Below are positions 1-6,092 of a stretch of 6,944 bases of DNA, one piece after another. Source of the stretch: Planctomycetaceae bacterium (GTDB taxonomy: Bacteria; Planctomycetota; Planctomycetia; Planctomycetales; Planctomycetaceae). The notes beneath the pieces were generated by a model. It ran no database searches and was not told the origin of the DNA. It saw only the letters and a list, made by a program, of their open reading frames with translations. The stretch covers positions 7,679-14,622 of the forward strand of contig DOCI01000095.1 in NCBI GenBank assembly GCA_003503535.1, read 5' to 3'. Made by a program: the position numbers and the translations under genes. Each line of letters starts with the position of its first letter. The stretch's first letter is position 1.

Positions 1-39
1 TTCGAAGAACTGACTCGCTTCTACGGTGATGTCCGTTAA
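1..39 (+). CDS. 3' end of an upstream gene (partial, product unknown)
   Basis: The window opens in a frame reading FEELTRFYGDVR followed by a TAA stop at 37-39. No stop interrupts the 12 visible codons, and the segment is followed by an intergenic region with a terminator-like hairpin, which fits the tail of a + strand gene. Twelve residues are too few to recognise a family. It could be a chance open frame, so confidence is moderate. Confidence 0.45.
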   Translation, partial: FEELTRFYGDVR

Positions 40-48
40 ACATCTTAA

Positions 49-68
49 CCCGAAGCGTCAGCGAGGGA
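49..68. repeat. Putative planctomycete dispersed intergenic motif
   Basis: The sequence CCCGAAGCGTCAGCGAGGGA lies just after the upstream stop codon. I recall this string, or its complement CCCTCGCTGACGCTTCGGG, as a recurrent intergenic motif in planctomycete genomes. It occurs once in this window, so its repeat status rests on memory and not on the sequence shown. It is not a palindrome and contains no obvious hairpin. Function unknown. Confidence 0.4.
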
Positions 69-143
69 CGGCAGCCAGCAATCATTTCGGCTAACCTCCG
101 AGATACGAGCCTTCCGCCTTCTCTAAGCCAAAACGAATTCAAG

Positions 144-188
144 CGATCCCCTGAAAAAGATACGATGCGTCAACGATTGTGGGGATCG
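144..188 (+). other. Long-range stem abutting the terminator hairpin
   Basis: CGATCCCC at 144-151 is perfectly complementary to GGGGATCG at 181-188, with a 29-nt loop. The second arm ends exactly one base before the 15-bp terminator stem starts at 189, so in RNA the two helices could stack end to end. This suggests a structured 3' untranslated region or a small RNA. An 8-bp match at this spacing could arise by chance. Confidence 0.35.
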
Positions 189-230
189 AGAGCAGCCGAG
201 TCGTCCGCGACTCGGCTGCTCTAATTTTAT
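189..230 (+). terminator. Intrinsic terminator-like hairpin
   Basis: Bases 189-203 (AGAGCAGCCGAGTCG) pair perfectly with 208-222 (CGACTCGGCTGCTCT) across a TCCG tetraloop, and AATTTTAT follows. This is a strong GC-rich 15-bp stem with a modest U-tract on the + strand; there is no T-run on the other side, so it would act only on + transcripts. It lies 150 nt past the upstream stop codon and about 30-100 nt before the possible GTPase starts. It could end the upstream transcript, end a small RNA, or attenuate the downstream gene. Confidence 0.7.
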
Positions 231-328
231 AAATTGGCGAAAAGAACCGATTGCACCAGTCCTCCCTGCAGATGTTCAACACTGGCCAACCAGCGCGGGG
301 CTCAGGTACAATCAAATTGTCAGTAACA

Positions 329-2287
329 ATGCGTCTGGCTTTTTGGCCTCCCTGGTTCTTCAGTACTTTTGGAGCATTCAGGGGACGATTATCCAATCAG
401 ATCACAACGAGAAAGCTCTCCGTGCAGTCACTTCAGGATGTTGGAAAAACAATTTCGCAGTTGCAGCAACGTGTGGATGCGTTGGCAAAAGAAGCTGCGC
501 AGTTGGATCTTCCGGCTGTTTCAACGACGGAGTGGTATCAACTGATCACGCAAAAGCTGCTTCCCCAACTTACCGATAGCACTTTTCTGGTTGTAGCCGT
601 TGTCGGCGGAACAAATATCGGCAAGAGTGTCATCTTTAATCATCTGTGTGGCTCGAAAGTTTCTGCCACGAGCCCTCTTGCGTCTGGAACGAAACATCCG
701 ACCTGCCTGGCCCCTCCACGGTTCGCAAATGAAGCAGCTCTCGAAGCCATTTTCAGCGAATTTGATCTCCGGCATTCTGACGATGCCGACGATGCTCTGC
801 AGGCCACTGATGACGATGTCCTGTTCTGGCGGGAATCGAAAACGGCTCCCGAAAATCTGCTGCTGCTCGATACTCCCGATATCGATAGTGACGCTCAGAT
901 TAACTGGAGCAGAGCTGACAAAGTCCGTCGTTCGGCTGATGTGCTAATCGCCGTGCTCACTCAGCAGAAGTATAACGATGCAGCCGTCAAGAAATTCTTC
1001 CGCTGTGCGGCTGAGGAAGACAAATCGATTCTGGTCGTATTTAATCAACTCCTCATCCCCGATGACGATGATTACTGGCCGATCTGGTTGAAAACATTCT
1101 GTGAGGAAACCGGGATTTCACCTGAATACGTCTATGTTGCCCCGCATGATCGCAAAGCGGCTGAGCAGAACGAATTGCCTTTTTATCATCGGCAGTGGCC
1201 CGTCACTGAAGAGACAGTCCACGAGCAGACGGCTCGCGACTTGATGGTCGATTTGTCGGAATTGCGATTTGAGGAAATCAAACTGAAATCGTTAGCCGGA
1301 GCAGTGTCAGCTCTGTCAGATTCTGAGTCGGGAATTCCCGCCTATCTGACAGAAATCCGCAAACGCTCCGGCATCTATGGAGATGCCTGGAAACGTCTAA
1401 CAGAACGTTTGCAGGAAATCTCCGTCACCTGGCCAGCGGTGCCGAATCCGATTGTGATTCAGGAAGTCCGCAGCTGGTGGAAGGAACATCGCACAGGTTG
1501 GGAAGCCTCGGTTCATGGTTTCTACGATGCCCTGGGTCGGGGAATTATGTGGCCGATTCGTCAATTTCAACATCACGATCCCGAAGCCGAGCCACAGTGG
1601 ATCACGAATTACCGGCAACAGGAATGGAGAACCATTCAGCAGCAACTGGTCGCGATTTATGATCGACTCGAATCGCTTGCTCAGCATGGACACCCTGTTC
1701 TGGCGACCCGGCTCAATCAGTTGATGGCTGGTCAAACGCGTGAGAAGACTTTGAATGCCATCAAGGAGGAACATCAGCACGCGTGTTTTGAAGAAGAGTT
1801 GGAAGCTTTGGTTCGCTTGCAAATGCAGTCCTTTCGAGATGAACGGAAAGACTGGTTCAAAATCCTGCAGCGACTCGACACCGCAGCCGCAGCTGCTCGA
1901 CCAGCAGTCACGGTTGCTTTATTTGCTACCGGATTTGGGCCCGTTGGCAATGCGATGATGCCCATGATGACTGACACGGCATTACAAGCGGCGTTGCATG
2001 TGGCTGGCGATGTCACTGCTGGCACAGTCACCGCAGCAGTCGGCGAAACGGCGATCAGTTCGAGTACATCCACCGGAATGCGATATCTGGAAGCCTGGTT
2101 TCATCAGTTTCATCAGAGTTTTGTAAAAGTCCGCCAGATCTGGCTGATTCAGCAATTGCAGAAACACCTGTGGGGTTCGTTCCTGGACGATCTGCAAAAT
2201 GCGGCTTATGTTCCGAAAACGGAACAATTCAAAGCTGTCGAACGTGAGCTGATTGCGTTGAGAGATCTGTCATTGCAGGCCAGTTAA
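329..2287 (+). CDS. GTPase-like P-loop protein, probably membrane-associated
   Basis: Counting from ATG 329 (652 residues), a likely coiled coil at about 35-60 precedes the G domain. G1 is GGTNIGKS at 93-100 after the hydrophobic strand FLVVAVV; a switch I threonine is likely in KHPT at about 122-125. The G3 position reads LLLLDTPD (181-184), with Asp where DTPG is usual. The G4 position reads VVFNQLL, lacking the NKxD aspartate. The rest is mostly helical, with a small-residue hydrophobic stretch at about 525-579 that could insert into or bind membrane. The layout resembles TRAFAC GTPases of the YcjX/dynamin-like kind, but I cannot name a family or function. The start is uncertain: TTG 251, ATG 272 and GTG 422 are also in frame and none has a good ribosome site. 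The gene ends at the convergent terminator after 2287. Confidence 0.85.
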   Translation: MRLAFWPPWFFSTFGAFRGRLSNQITTRKLSVQSLQDVGKTISQLQQRVDALAKEAAQLDLPAVSTTEWYQLITQKLLPQLTDSTFLVVAVVGGTNIGKSVIFNHLCGSKVSATSPLASGTKHPTCLAPPRFANEAALEAIFSEFDLRHSDDADDALQATDDDVLFWRESKTAPENLLLLDTPDIDSDAQINWSRADKVRRSADVLIAVLTQQKYNDAAVKKFFRCAAEEDKSILVVFNQLLIPDDDDYWPIWLKTFCEETGISPEYVYVAPHDRKAAEQNELPFYHRQWPVTEETVHEQTARDLMVDLSELRFEEIKLKSLAGAVSALSDSESGIPAYLTEIRKRSGIYGDAWKRLTERLQEISVTWPAVPNPIVIQEVRSWWKEHRTGWEASVHGFYDALGRGIMWPIRQFQHHDPEAEPQWITNYRQQEWRTIQQQLVAIYDRLESLAQHGHPVLATRLNQLMAGQTREKTLNAIKEEHQHACFEEELEALVRLQMQSFRDERKDWFKILQRLDTAAAAARPAVTVALFATGFGPVGNAMMPMMTDTALQAALHVAGDVTAGTVTAAVGETAISSSTSTGMRYLEAWFHQFHQSFVKVRQIWLIQQLQKHLWGSFLDDLQNAAYVPKTEQFKAVERELIALRDLSLQAS

Positions 2288-2317
2288 GTTTTTCCAGACT
2301 CAAAGATTCCGAAAGGA

Positions 2318-2352
2318 AAAGCAGGTGAATCGATAGGTCGTTCACCTGCTTT
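2318..2352. terminator. Bidirectional terminator between convergent genes
   Basis: AAAGCAGGTGAA at 2318-2329 pairs perfectly with TTCACCTGCTTT at 2341-2352 around an 11-nt loop. On the + strand the stem ends in a short T-run (TTTACTCATTT); on the - strand it continues as TTTTCCTTTC. It lies 30 nt after the GTPase-like stop and 34 nt after the stop of the opposing exported-protein gene, so it can serve both. Confidence 0.8.
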
Positions 2353-2386
2353 ACTCATTTGACACTCTGTTCAAGACGAAGATGGT

Positions 2387-2872
2387 TCAATCTTTCGTCC
2401 ACGTAAATGTGTACCGGTTGCCGCCAGTCATTTTTTGCGGGGCATCTTCAATGAAGTACATGTTGGTGTGAACGCCGAAGGCTTTGGCTTTGCTGAGTAC
2501 AAAATGGCGGCTGGAAAAGACGTCACAGGAGACACGAGCCGTTTTGGATTTGGTATCATCCTGAAGTTCGACAAGACTTAAATAATCGTTGTTCTTGTCT
2601 TTCTTGAAAAGAATTGCTCCCTTCCACCAGGTGATATCCGAACCGAGCTTCAATTCGATTTCAATCTCATCGCCTGAACATACATTTTTCGTTTCCACAA
2701 CGCTGATGTTATCACCATCCTTCATATCGTTGCCGACATCGGCATATTTGATGGTGTGCACCGCATGGTCTGCGGCTTGGGTCAGCTGTCCAAGTGACAG
2801 AATCATCGCTGCACTGATTGTGCTGAAAACAGCGGAGCGAAGCAGGGTTTTGAATTTGAGGTTCGTGGTCAT
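2387..2872 (-). CDS. Small exported protein of unknown function
   Basis: The 161-residue product begins with a classic Sec signal peptide: basic MTTNLKFK, a hydrophobic core at about 13-28, and a likely cleavage after TQA at residue 33. The mature ~128-residue protein is rich in alternating polar and hydrophobic residues, suggesting a beta-sandwich, and has two cysteines (about 65 and 106) that could form a disulfide outside the cytoplasm. There is no lipobox and no further membrane segment. I do not recognise the family. The start is set at the second in-frame ATG (2870-2872) because GGAG (2882-2879) sits 6 nt before it; the ATG at 2887 would add five residues and place the ribosome site inside the gene. 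It is divergent from the lipoprotein gene and convergent with the GTPase-like gene. Confidence 0.8.
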   Translation of the reverse strand: MTTNLKFKTLLRSAVFSTISAAMILSLGQLTQAADHAVHTIKYADVGNDMKDGDNISVVETKNVCSGDEIEIELKLGSDITWWKGAILFKKDKNNDYLSLVELQDDTKSKTARVSCDVFSSRHFVLSKAKAFGVHTNMYFIEDAPQKMTGGNRYTFTWTKD

Positions 2873-2936
2873 CGTGTTCTCCAACATAAAGAATTGAATT
2901 TGAAGTTTACTGAGTTACAGGCATACAACTCCGGGG

Positions 2937-3000
2937 GAAATCAAACATCTGATTTCGCTGTTCACAAAGCTTTACGGAACAGTGAAAGCGATCTGCGCTT
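2937..3000. repeat. Three tandem short inverted repeats
   Basis: Hairpin 1: GAAATCA (2937-2943) with TGATTTC (2950-2956), 6-nt loop. Hairpin 2: CGCTGTTC (2956-2963) with GAACAGTG (2977-2984), 8 bp including one G-T pair. Hairpin 3: AAGCG (2986-2990) with CGCTT (2996-3000), 5-nt loop. They follow one another with almost no gap, 65-128 nt upstream of the exported-protein start, so they could be leader RNA structure or operator sites. Confidence 0.4.
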
Positions 3001-3091
3001 CGATTTATAATTTCTTCAAAATATTGGAAAACTGAGTGATCGATTGACGCATGGACAATTTCAATTTTTTACACAAAGCAGGGCAATCGAC

Positions 3092-3121
3092 TTGGTTCGA
3101 ATTTCTTATGTTGGTTAAAAT
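3092..3121 (+). promoter_or_regulatory. Candidate promoter for the lipoprotein gene
   Basis: TTGGTT (3092-3097) and TAAAAT (3116-3121) are spaced 18 bp apart and resemble housekeeping -35 and -10 elements. Transcription would begin about 40 nt before the ATG at 3168. The match is to the E. coli-type consensus, which may not hold well in this phylum. Confidence 0.3.
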
Positions 3122-3167
3122 AAAATTTATTCCAACACTCACAACGCTCAACTGAGGATCCAGTTTG

Positions 3168-4163
3168 ATGTCTCAAGTCAATAACTATCAATTGATACTA
3201 GAATCCAAAATCTCACTTTGTTTTCTTGCCACGGTGTTGCTTTGCACGGGGTGCTCAAAATCAGAAATGCCAACGCCTGTTCCGGCCCAAAAAACTACAA
3301 CTGACTCCGATATGAATGACAGTTCCAATGCTGCCCAGGACGAGGCCCCGACAGAACAATCAGAGAACCCTCCCAGTGAATTGCCGGTCATTACTTTCGG
3401 GAATGACACCTCCAGTTCTCCTGCTGCCAACGGGGAGATGAAATCTGGCGAAAAGCAGAACGAAACACTGGAAGCCGACAAGCGAGCCGATGTGGTGATT
3501 GCGGCACTGAAAGATCTGCAGATCCTGCTCGGCACATGGAGAGGAATTACCCAGAAGAATTTCGATGGCTCGAAAGCGCTCGATGAAACGAACTGGGTTT
3601 GGGATTTCAAAACCAATCCCAAGCAACCCGCTCTGGTCATGTCTTCTCAGGCCAGCCCGTACTATCGAAACGCGAGCATGACTTTCATTCCGGAATCGGA
3701 ACAGTATCAACTACAGTTGACAGATGATGAAGGACAGACTTCAACTCTTATCGGCGAATTCACCAGTGAGATTAAAGATGAGCCCGGTGATGATGATAAG
3801 CCACAGCGTTCTTATAAACTTGAATTCACGGAGAAAGAACCCGAGGATAAAACCAAGCGGCTGGTGTTTAACCAGCAGAATAACAATCGCTATCTGCTCG
3901 AAGTGTATGAGCAACGGGGCGGGAACGATCGCTTTTTCCGTGTCGACACAGTGTCCACGCAACGAGAGGGAACTTCGATGGCCTTAATTGATGAAGGCTA
4001 TGGCGAGCGAACCTGTATCATCTCGGGTGGTTTGGGAACGATTACGGTCAGTTACCAGGGAAAATCGTATTACGTCTGCTGCACGGGTTGCAAAGCGGCG
4101 TTTGAAGAAGAGCCTGAACGTTGGATCGCCCGGTTTGAAGAACAGTCCAAATCGATGAATTAA
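3168..4163 (+). CDS. Lipoprotein with lipocalin-like region and C-terminal TRASH/YHS-like cysteine cluster
   Basis: The 331-residue product has a hydrophobic segment at about 15-28 ending in LLCTGC, a slightly atypical lipobox with Cys29 as the likely lipidated residue. A Ser/Thr/Glu/Pro-rich linker (about 30-100) follows. Next comes a beta-rich region starting at LLGTWRG (about 120); this GxW near the start of a barrel recalls lipocalin/calycin folds. The last ~50 residues read ERTCIISGG, then [20 protein letters not shown]. The spaced Cys283 and Cys304/305/308 followed by F and acidic-P match the TRASH/YHS style of metal-binding domain. Likely anchored in the envelope and possibly binding a metal ion; the ligand is unknown. 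The start is ATG 3168, with GAGGA 9 nt upstream, and not the adjacent TTG 3165. dps follows 113 nt downstream on the same strand with no strong terminator between. Confidence 0.82.
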   Translation: MSQVNNYQLILESKISLCFLATVLLCTGCSKSEMPTPVPAQKTTTDSDMNDSSNAAQDEAPTEQSENPPSELPVITFGNDTSSSPAANGEMKSGEKQNETLEADKRADVVIAALKDLQILLGTWRGITQKNFDGSKALDETNWVWDFKTNPKQPALVMSSQASPYYRNASMTFIPESEQYQLQLTDDEGQTSTLIGEFTSEIKDEPGDDDKPQRSYKLEFTEKEPEDKTKRLVFNQQNNNRYLLEVYEQRGGNDRFFRVDTVSTQREGTSMALIDEGYGERTCIISGGLGTITVSYQGKSYYVCCTGCKAAFEEEPERWIARFEEQSKSMN

Positions 4164-4168
4164 GGGTC

Positions 4169-4196
4169 TTGCCTTTTGTGATGGTCCGTTTATAAA
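4169..4196 (+). promoter_or_regulatory. Candidate dps promoter
   Basis: TTGCCT (4169-4174) and TATAAA (4191-4196) are separated by 16 bp, a fair housekeeping-type promoter about 80 nt before the dps start. I see no clear Fur, PerR or OxyR site in the 113-nt spacer. The lipoprotein gene could also read through into dps. Confidence 0.35.
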
Positions 4197-4276
4197 TAAA
4201 ACATGGTTTCGTCGTCTGGCGATGCCTGCGACACCTTATAAAACAACTGCTCAAATTATCGACATCAGGAGAAATC

Positions 4277-4750
4277 ATGACAGAGTTCAAACGGCAGATT
4301 TTGCCAGAAGATAAAAATACTGAAGTTGCAGAGACGCTCCAGGATCGATTGGTCGATCTGATCGATCTGGCATTACAGCTCAAACAGGCTCACTGGTGCG
4401 TGGTCGGAAACAACTTCCGTGCGGTCCATTTGCAGTTGGATGAAATCATCAATGATGTCCGACTGGCATCTGATGAAGTCGCAGAGCGAATGTCGACTCT
4501 TGGAGTTGCGCCGGATGGTCGCGCCATACAGGTTGCCGAAGGAACGTCATTGACGCTGATTGAGAAAGAGTTTACCTCTGCTGCTGCAACTGTTTCCCTC
4601 GTCGCAGACCGCTTGCAGACGACTGTCCGAGGGCTTCGGGAATCCATTGAATCACTCGGCGATCTGGACCCAATCAGCGAAGACATGTTGATTGGCATTA
4701 CCGGCGGGCTCGAAAAACATCTGTGGATGGTGCAGTCACAGGAAGTGTGA
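4277..4750 (+). CDS. dps: Dps family mini-ferritin (DNA protection during starvation)
   Basis: The product has 157 residues, the usual Dps length. Dps forms a cytoplasmic 12-subunit shell that oxidises Fe(II), preferably with hydrogen peroxide, and stores it as ferric mineral, limiting Fenton damage to DNA. The ferroxidase ligands are all visible: His39 in KQAHW, His51 in FRAVHLQLDE, Asp66 and Glu70 in SDEVAERM. The spacings of 12, 15 and 4 match the His31/His43/Asp58/Glu62 set of Listeria Dps. The C-terminal EKHLWM is also typical. The N-terminal tail has few basic residues, so direct DNA binding is uncertain. AGGAG (4267-4271) lies 5 nt before the ATG, giving a secure start. It converges on fpr with a shared terminator. 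Confidence 0.95.
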   Translation: MTEFKRQILPEDKNTEVAETLQDRLVDLIDLALQLKQAHWCVVGNNFRAVHLQLDEIINDVRLASDEVAERMSTLGVAPDGRAIQVAEGTSLTLIEKEFTSAAATVSLVADRLQTTVRGLRESIESLGDLDPISEDMLIGITGGLEKHLWMVQSQEV

Positions 4751-4780
4751 TTGCCTTCGAAAACCAATCACAGAGCAAAA

Positions 4781-4824
4781 AAAAACGACTCTTTCCTATA
4801 ATCATTTTGGGAAGAGTCGTTTTT
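4781..4824. terminator. Bidirectional terminator between dps and fpr
   Basis: AAAAACGACTCTTTCC (4781-4796) pairs with GGGAAGAGTCGTTTTT (4809-4824), a 16-bp stem with a single G-T pair and a 12-nt loop. It ends in TTTTT on the + strand, and an A-run (4777-4785) gives a long U-tract on the - strand. It lies 30 nt after the dps stop and 16 nt after the fpr stop, so it serves both genes. Confidence 0.92.
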
Positions 4825-4840
4825 AATTGATTGAAAAACA

Positions 4841-5812
4841 TTACCAGTATTTCTCGAAGTGGATATTACCCGGATTCTTTGGCTGATCGAGGGTAAAGCC
4901 CTGCGAGACGAGTAATTCGACCATGCCTGGGTTTGGTGGATATTCCAGTTCGCCATTTTCCCCTTTACCGGGAATTCCAATCATGTCGGGATTACCGCAG
5001 AGAAAGACATGCGTATTCTGTGGATCGGCCTGCCAGCCGAATTCCCGCTCGAAATTCTCTGGGCGGATCGCATCCTGCAGATACTGTTTACCAACAAAGT
5101 CAGGGTGTGACTCATCCAAGTTTTCAGCTTCACGGGTCGTGTAAAGTTGATAGCAATAGTTCTCGTAACGTTCATTCAGAATTGCCTGCTCGCTCAGATA
5201 GCCGGCATCCTGACGATAACGGACACAGGTCATCGAGGCGATTTTGCCCCGGTGCCCGCGCTTTAAAAGCTCGGCTGCCATCGCATTATGCGGGGCTTCC
5301 CCGGTTCCGGTGCCCGCGAAAATCACGTTATCGTCTGGACCTACGGGATCGAGTGTGTAACTTCCGACCACGTGATGACTCATCGTGAGGCGATCACCTT
5401 GTTTCAGTGCGAACAGACGTGGCGTAAGTGGCGGCCGTTTGGGGCTCTCATGATCTGGCCGAGGAACGAGCGTGATGTAAAACTCGAGATCGGCATAATC
5501 CTGGCAGGTGACTAACTCATGCTGTTCATTGAGCAGTGGGCAGGAAATTGAGTAAGCCCGTTTGATCAATTTGGTAAGAGTCGCCTCATCTTCAATTTCG
5601 GTGGGATGATCAAAGCGATCTTCCCAGGCTCCCAATGCGAGCACCGTATATTGACCAGGCTGATACTCGAACCGACCTTCATCGGAATGGATACGGATGC
5701 GCATCAGCATTTCATGAATGCGATTCACACTGACAACAGTGGCGTTGTAATGCTGTTCACGCAGTTTGTCGAAACTGCTCGATGAGATCTGATGGGTTGT
5801 TGTGGTTGCCAT
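4841..5812 (-). CDS. fpr: Ferredoxin/flavodoxin-NADP+ reductase
   Basis: This cytoplasmic FAD enzyme moves electrons between NADP(H) and ferredoxin or flavodoxin. The FAD-binding motif is RAYSIS (85-90). The LEFYITLVP and LTPRLFALKQGD blocks are typical of bacterial Fpr. NADP-binding motifs are FAGTGTGEAP (165-174) and FLCGNPDMIG (270-279), and the protein ends in an aromatic YW like E. coli-type Fpr. At 323 residues it is longer than the ~250-residue E. coli form: it has an N-terminal tail of about 20 residues, an acidic insertion at about 62-82, and an added loop at about 118-128. Start: ATG at 5812 with GGGA (5822-5819) 6 nt upstream. The substrate (ferredoxin or flavodoxin) cannot be told from sequence. 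It converges on dps and is divergent from the DUF502 gene. Confidence 0.93.
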   Translation of the reverse strand: MATTTTHQISSSSFDKLREQHYNATVVSVNRIHEMLMRIRIHSDEGRFEYQPGQYTVLALGAWEDRFDHPTEIEDEATLTKLIKRAYSISCPLLNEQHELVTCQDYADLEFYITLVPRPDHESPKRPPLTPRLFALKQGDRLTMSHHVVGSYTLDPVGPDDNVIFAGTGTGEAPHNAMAAELLKRGHRGKIASMTCVRYRQDAGYLSEQAILNERYENYCYQLYTTREAENLDESHPDFVGKQYLQDAIRPENFEREFGWQADPQNTHVFLCGNPDMIGIPGKGENGELEYPPNPGMVELLVSQGFTLDQPKNPGNIHFEKYW

Positions 5813-5859
5813 AGGAATTCCCGAAAAATCGGCACCTGAATCAATGTCTATTTTTAAAT

Positions 5860-5888
5860 ATTATAGATCACAGAAAATCGAATGGAAG
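5860..5888 (-). promoter_or_regulatory. Candidate fpr promoter
   Basis: On the - strand a perfect TATAAT occupies 5865-5860, about 48 nt before the fpr ATG. A weak -35 (CTTCCA, 5888-5883) lies 17 bp upstream. The poor -35 would fit a promoter that needs an activator, and an inverted repeat sits directly upstream (5888-5912). Confidence 0.4.
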
Positions 5889-5912
5889 CATAACATCAAA
5901 GTTTGGTTATGC
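5888..5912. promoter_or_regulatory. Inverted repeat, possible operator upstream of fpr
   Basis: GCATAAC (5888-5894) and GTTATGC (5906-5912) form a perfect 7-bp inverted repeat with an 11-nt centre that itself contains CAAA-G-TTTG. It adjoins the weak -35 of the candidate fpr promoter and lies about 90 nt upstream of the candidate DUF502 promoter. It has the size and symmetry of a dimeric regulator site; no regulator can be named. Confidence 0.3.
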
Positions 5913-5979
5913 GAACCCCAAAATTTCTGTAGACATTTCGCTTATTGAGGATCGTGCATGTTGAGCAAACAGGGCACCC

Positions 5980-6007
5980 TTTCCATTTTCGATGTTCGTC
6001 TTACAAT
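5980..6007 (+). promoter_or_regulatory. Candidate promoter for the DUF502 gene
   Basis: TTTCCA (5980-5985) and TACAAT (6002-6007) are 16 bp apart and resemble housekeeping promoter elements. Transcription would start near 6014, leaving a leader of about 75 nt before the ATC at 6090, or about 15 nt before the out-of-frame ATG at 6029. Confidence 0.3.
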
Positions 6008-6078
6008 TTGAAGAGCGATCTCCATTAAATGGAACATAACAGTTCAAATGCTCAGATATCTTTGAACCTCACGAAATC

Positions 6079-6092
6079 GGAGACGATCGATC
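6079..6092 (+). promoter_or_regulatory. Shine-Dalgarno GGAG before an ATC start codon
   Basis: GGAG at 6079-6082 is followed by a 7-nt spacer and ATC at 6090-6092, in frame with the DUF502 protein. Position and spacing match a normal start site except for the codon itself. This decides the proposed start. Confidence 0.45.

Larger units (their letters stand above)
40..328. other. Intergenic region upstream of the GTPase-like gene
   Basis: This stretch separates the upstream gene end from the preferred ATG of the GTPase-like gene. It holds a planctomycete-type repeat motif (49-68), an 8-bp long-range stem (144-151 with 181-188) and a perfect 15-bp terminator-like hairpin (189-222). No convincing protein-coding frame was seen up to about 250. 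From 251 onward the GTPase frame is already open, with TTG at 251 and ATG at 272 as possible earlier starts. No clear promoter was found; a TACAAT at 307-312 could be a -10 element but has no good -35 partner. Confidence 0.6.
2873..3167. other. Divergent intergenic region with hairpins and candidate promoters
   Basis: This AT-rich 295-bp spacer lies between the exported-protein gene (-) and the lipoprotein gene (+). No coding frame looks real. It contains three consecutive short inverted repeats (2937-3000), a TATAAT at 3006-3011 with no convincing -35 partner, and a candidate + promoter at 3092-3121. The GAGGA at 3154-3158 is the probable ribosome site for the lipoprotein gene. Confidence 0.6.
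5813..6089. other. Divergent control region between fpr and the DUF502 gene
   Basis: This 277-bp AT-rich spacer contains the candidate fpr promoter, the 5888-5912 inverted repeat and the candidate DUF502 promoter. It also contains a small hairpin (CCGA-AAAA-TCGG, 5821-5832) that abuts the fpr ribosome site in the fpr leader. An ATG at 6029 opens a 64-codon + strand frame that overlaps the DUF502 gene out of phase; I do not call it a gene. Confidence 0.55.

Noticed and set aside
234..254. Sigma-54-like TTGGC...TTGCA pattern upstream of the GTPase-like gene
   Set aside because: The spacing between the GG and GC elements is several bases longer than the fixed distance sigma-54 promoters require.
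139..396. 85-codon - strand frame across the 189-222 hairpin
   Set aside because: It crosses a perfect terminator-like stem and the GTPase 5' end; the sequence looks non-coding and no ribosome site is evident.
1397..1822. 141-codon - strand frame inside the GTPase-like gene
   Set aside because: It is an antisense shadow of a long coding frame, with no start signal and no domain features.
3188..3710. Two overlapping - strand frames opposite the lipoprotein gene
   Set aside because: The + strand frame has a lipobox, a ribosome site and a C-terminal cysteine domain; the antisense frames have none of these.
4162..4177. Possible terminator AAGG...CCTT after the lipoprotein gene
   Set aside because: Only four base pairs form and the T-run is short, far weaker than the three clear terminators in this window.
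4350..4370. Short GATC-rich repeated string in dps
   Set aside because: It encodes the ordinary VDLIDLA helix and is explained by codon choice; no wider repeat is present.
4933..5388. 151-codon + strand frame inside fpr
   Set aside because: It lies fully opposite fpr, whose motifs are unmistakable, and its translation shows no recognisable domain or ribosome site.
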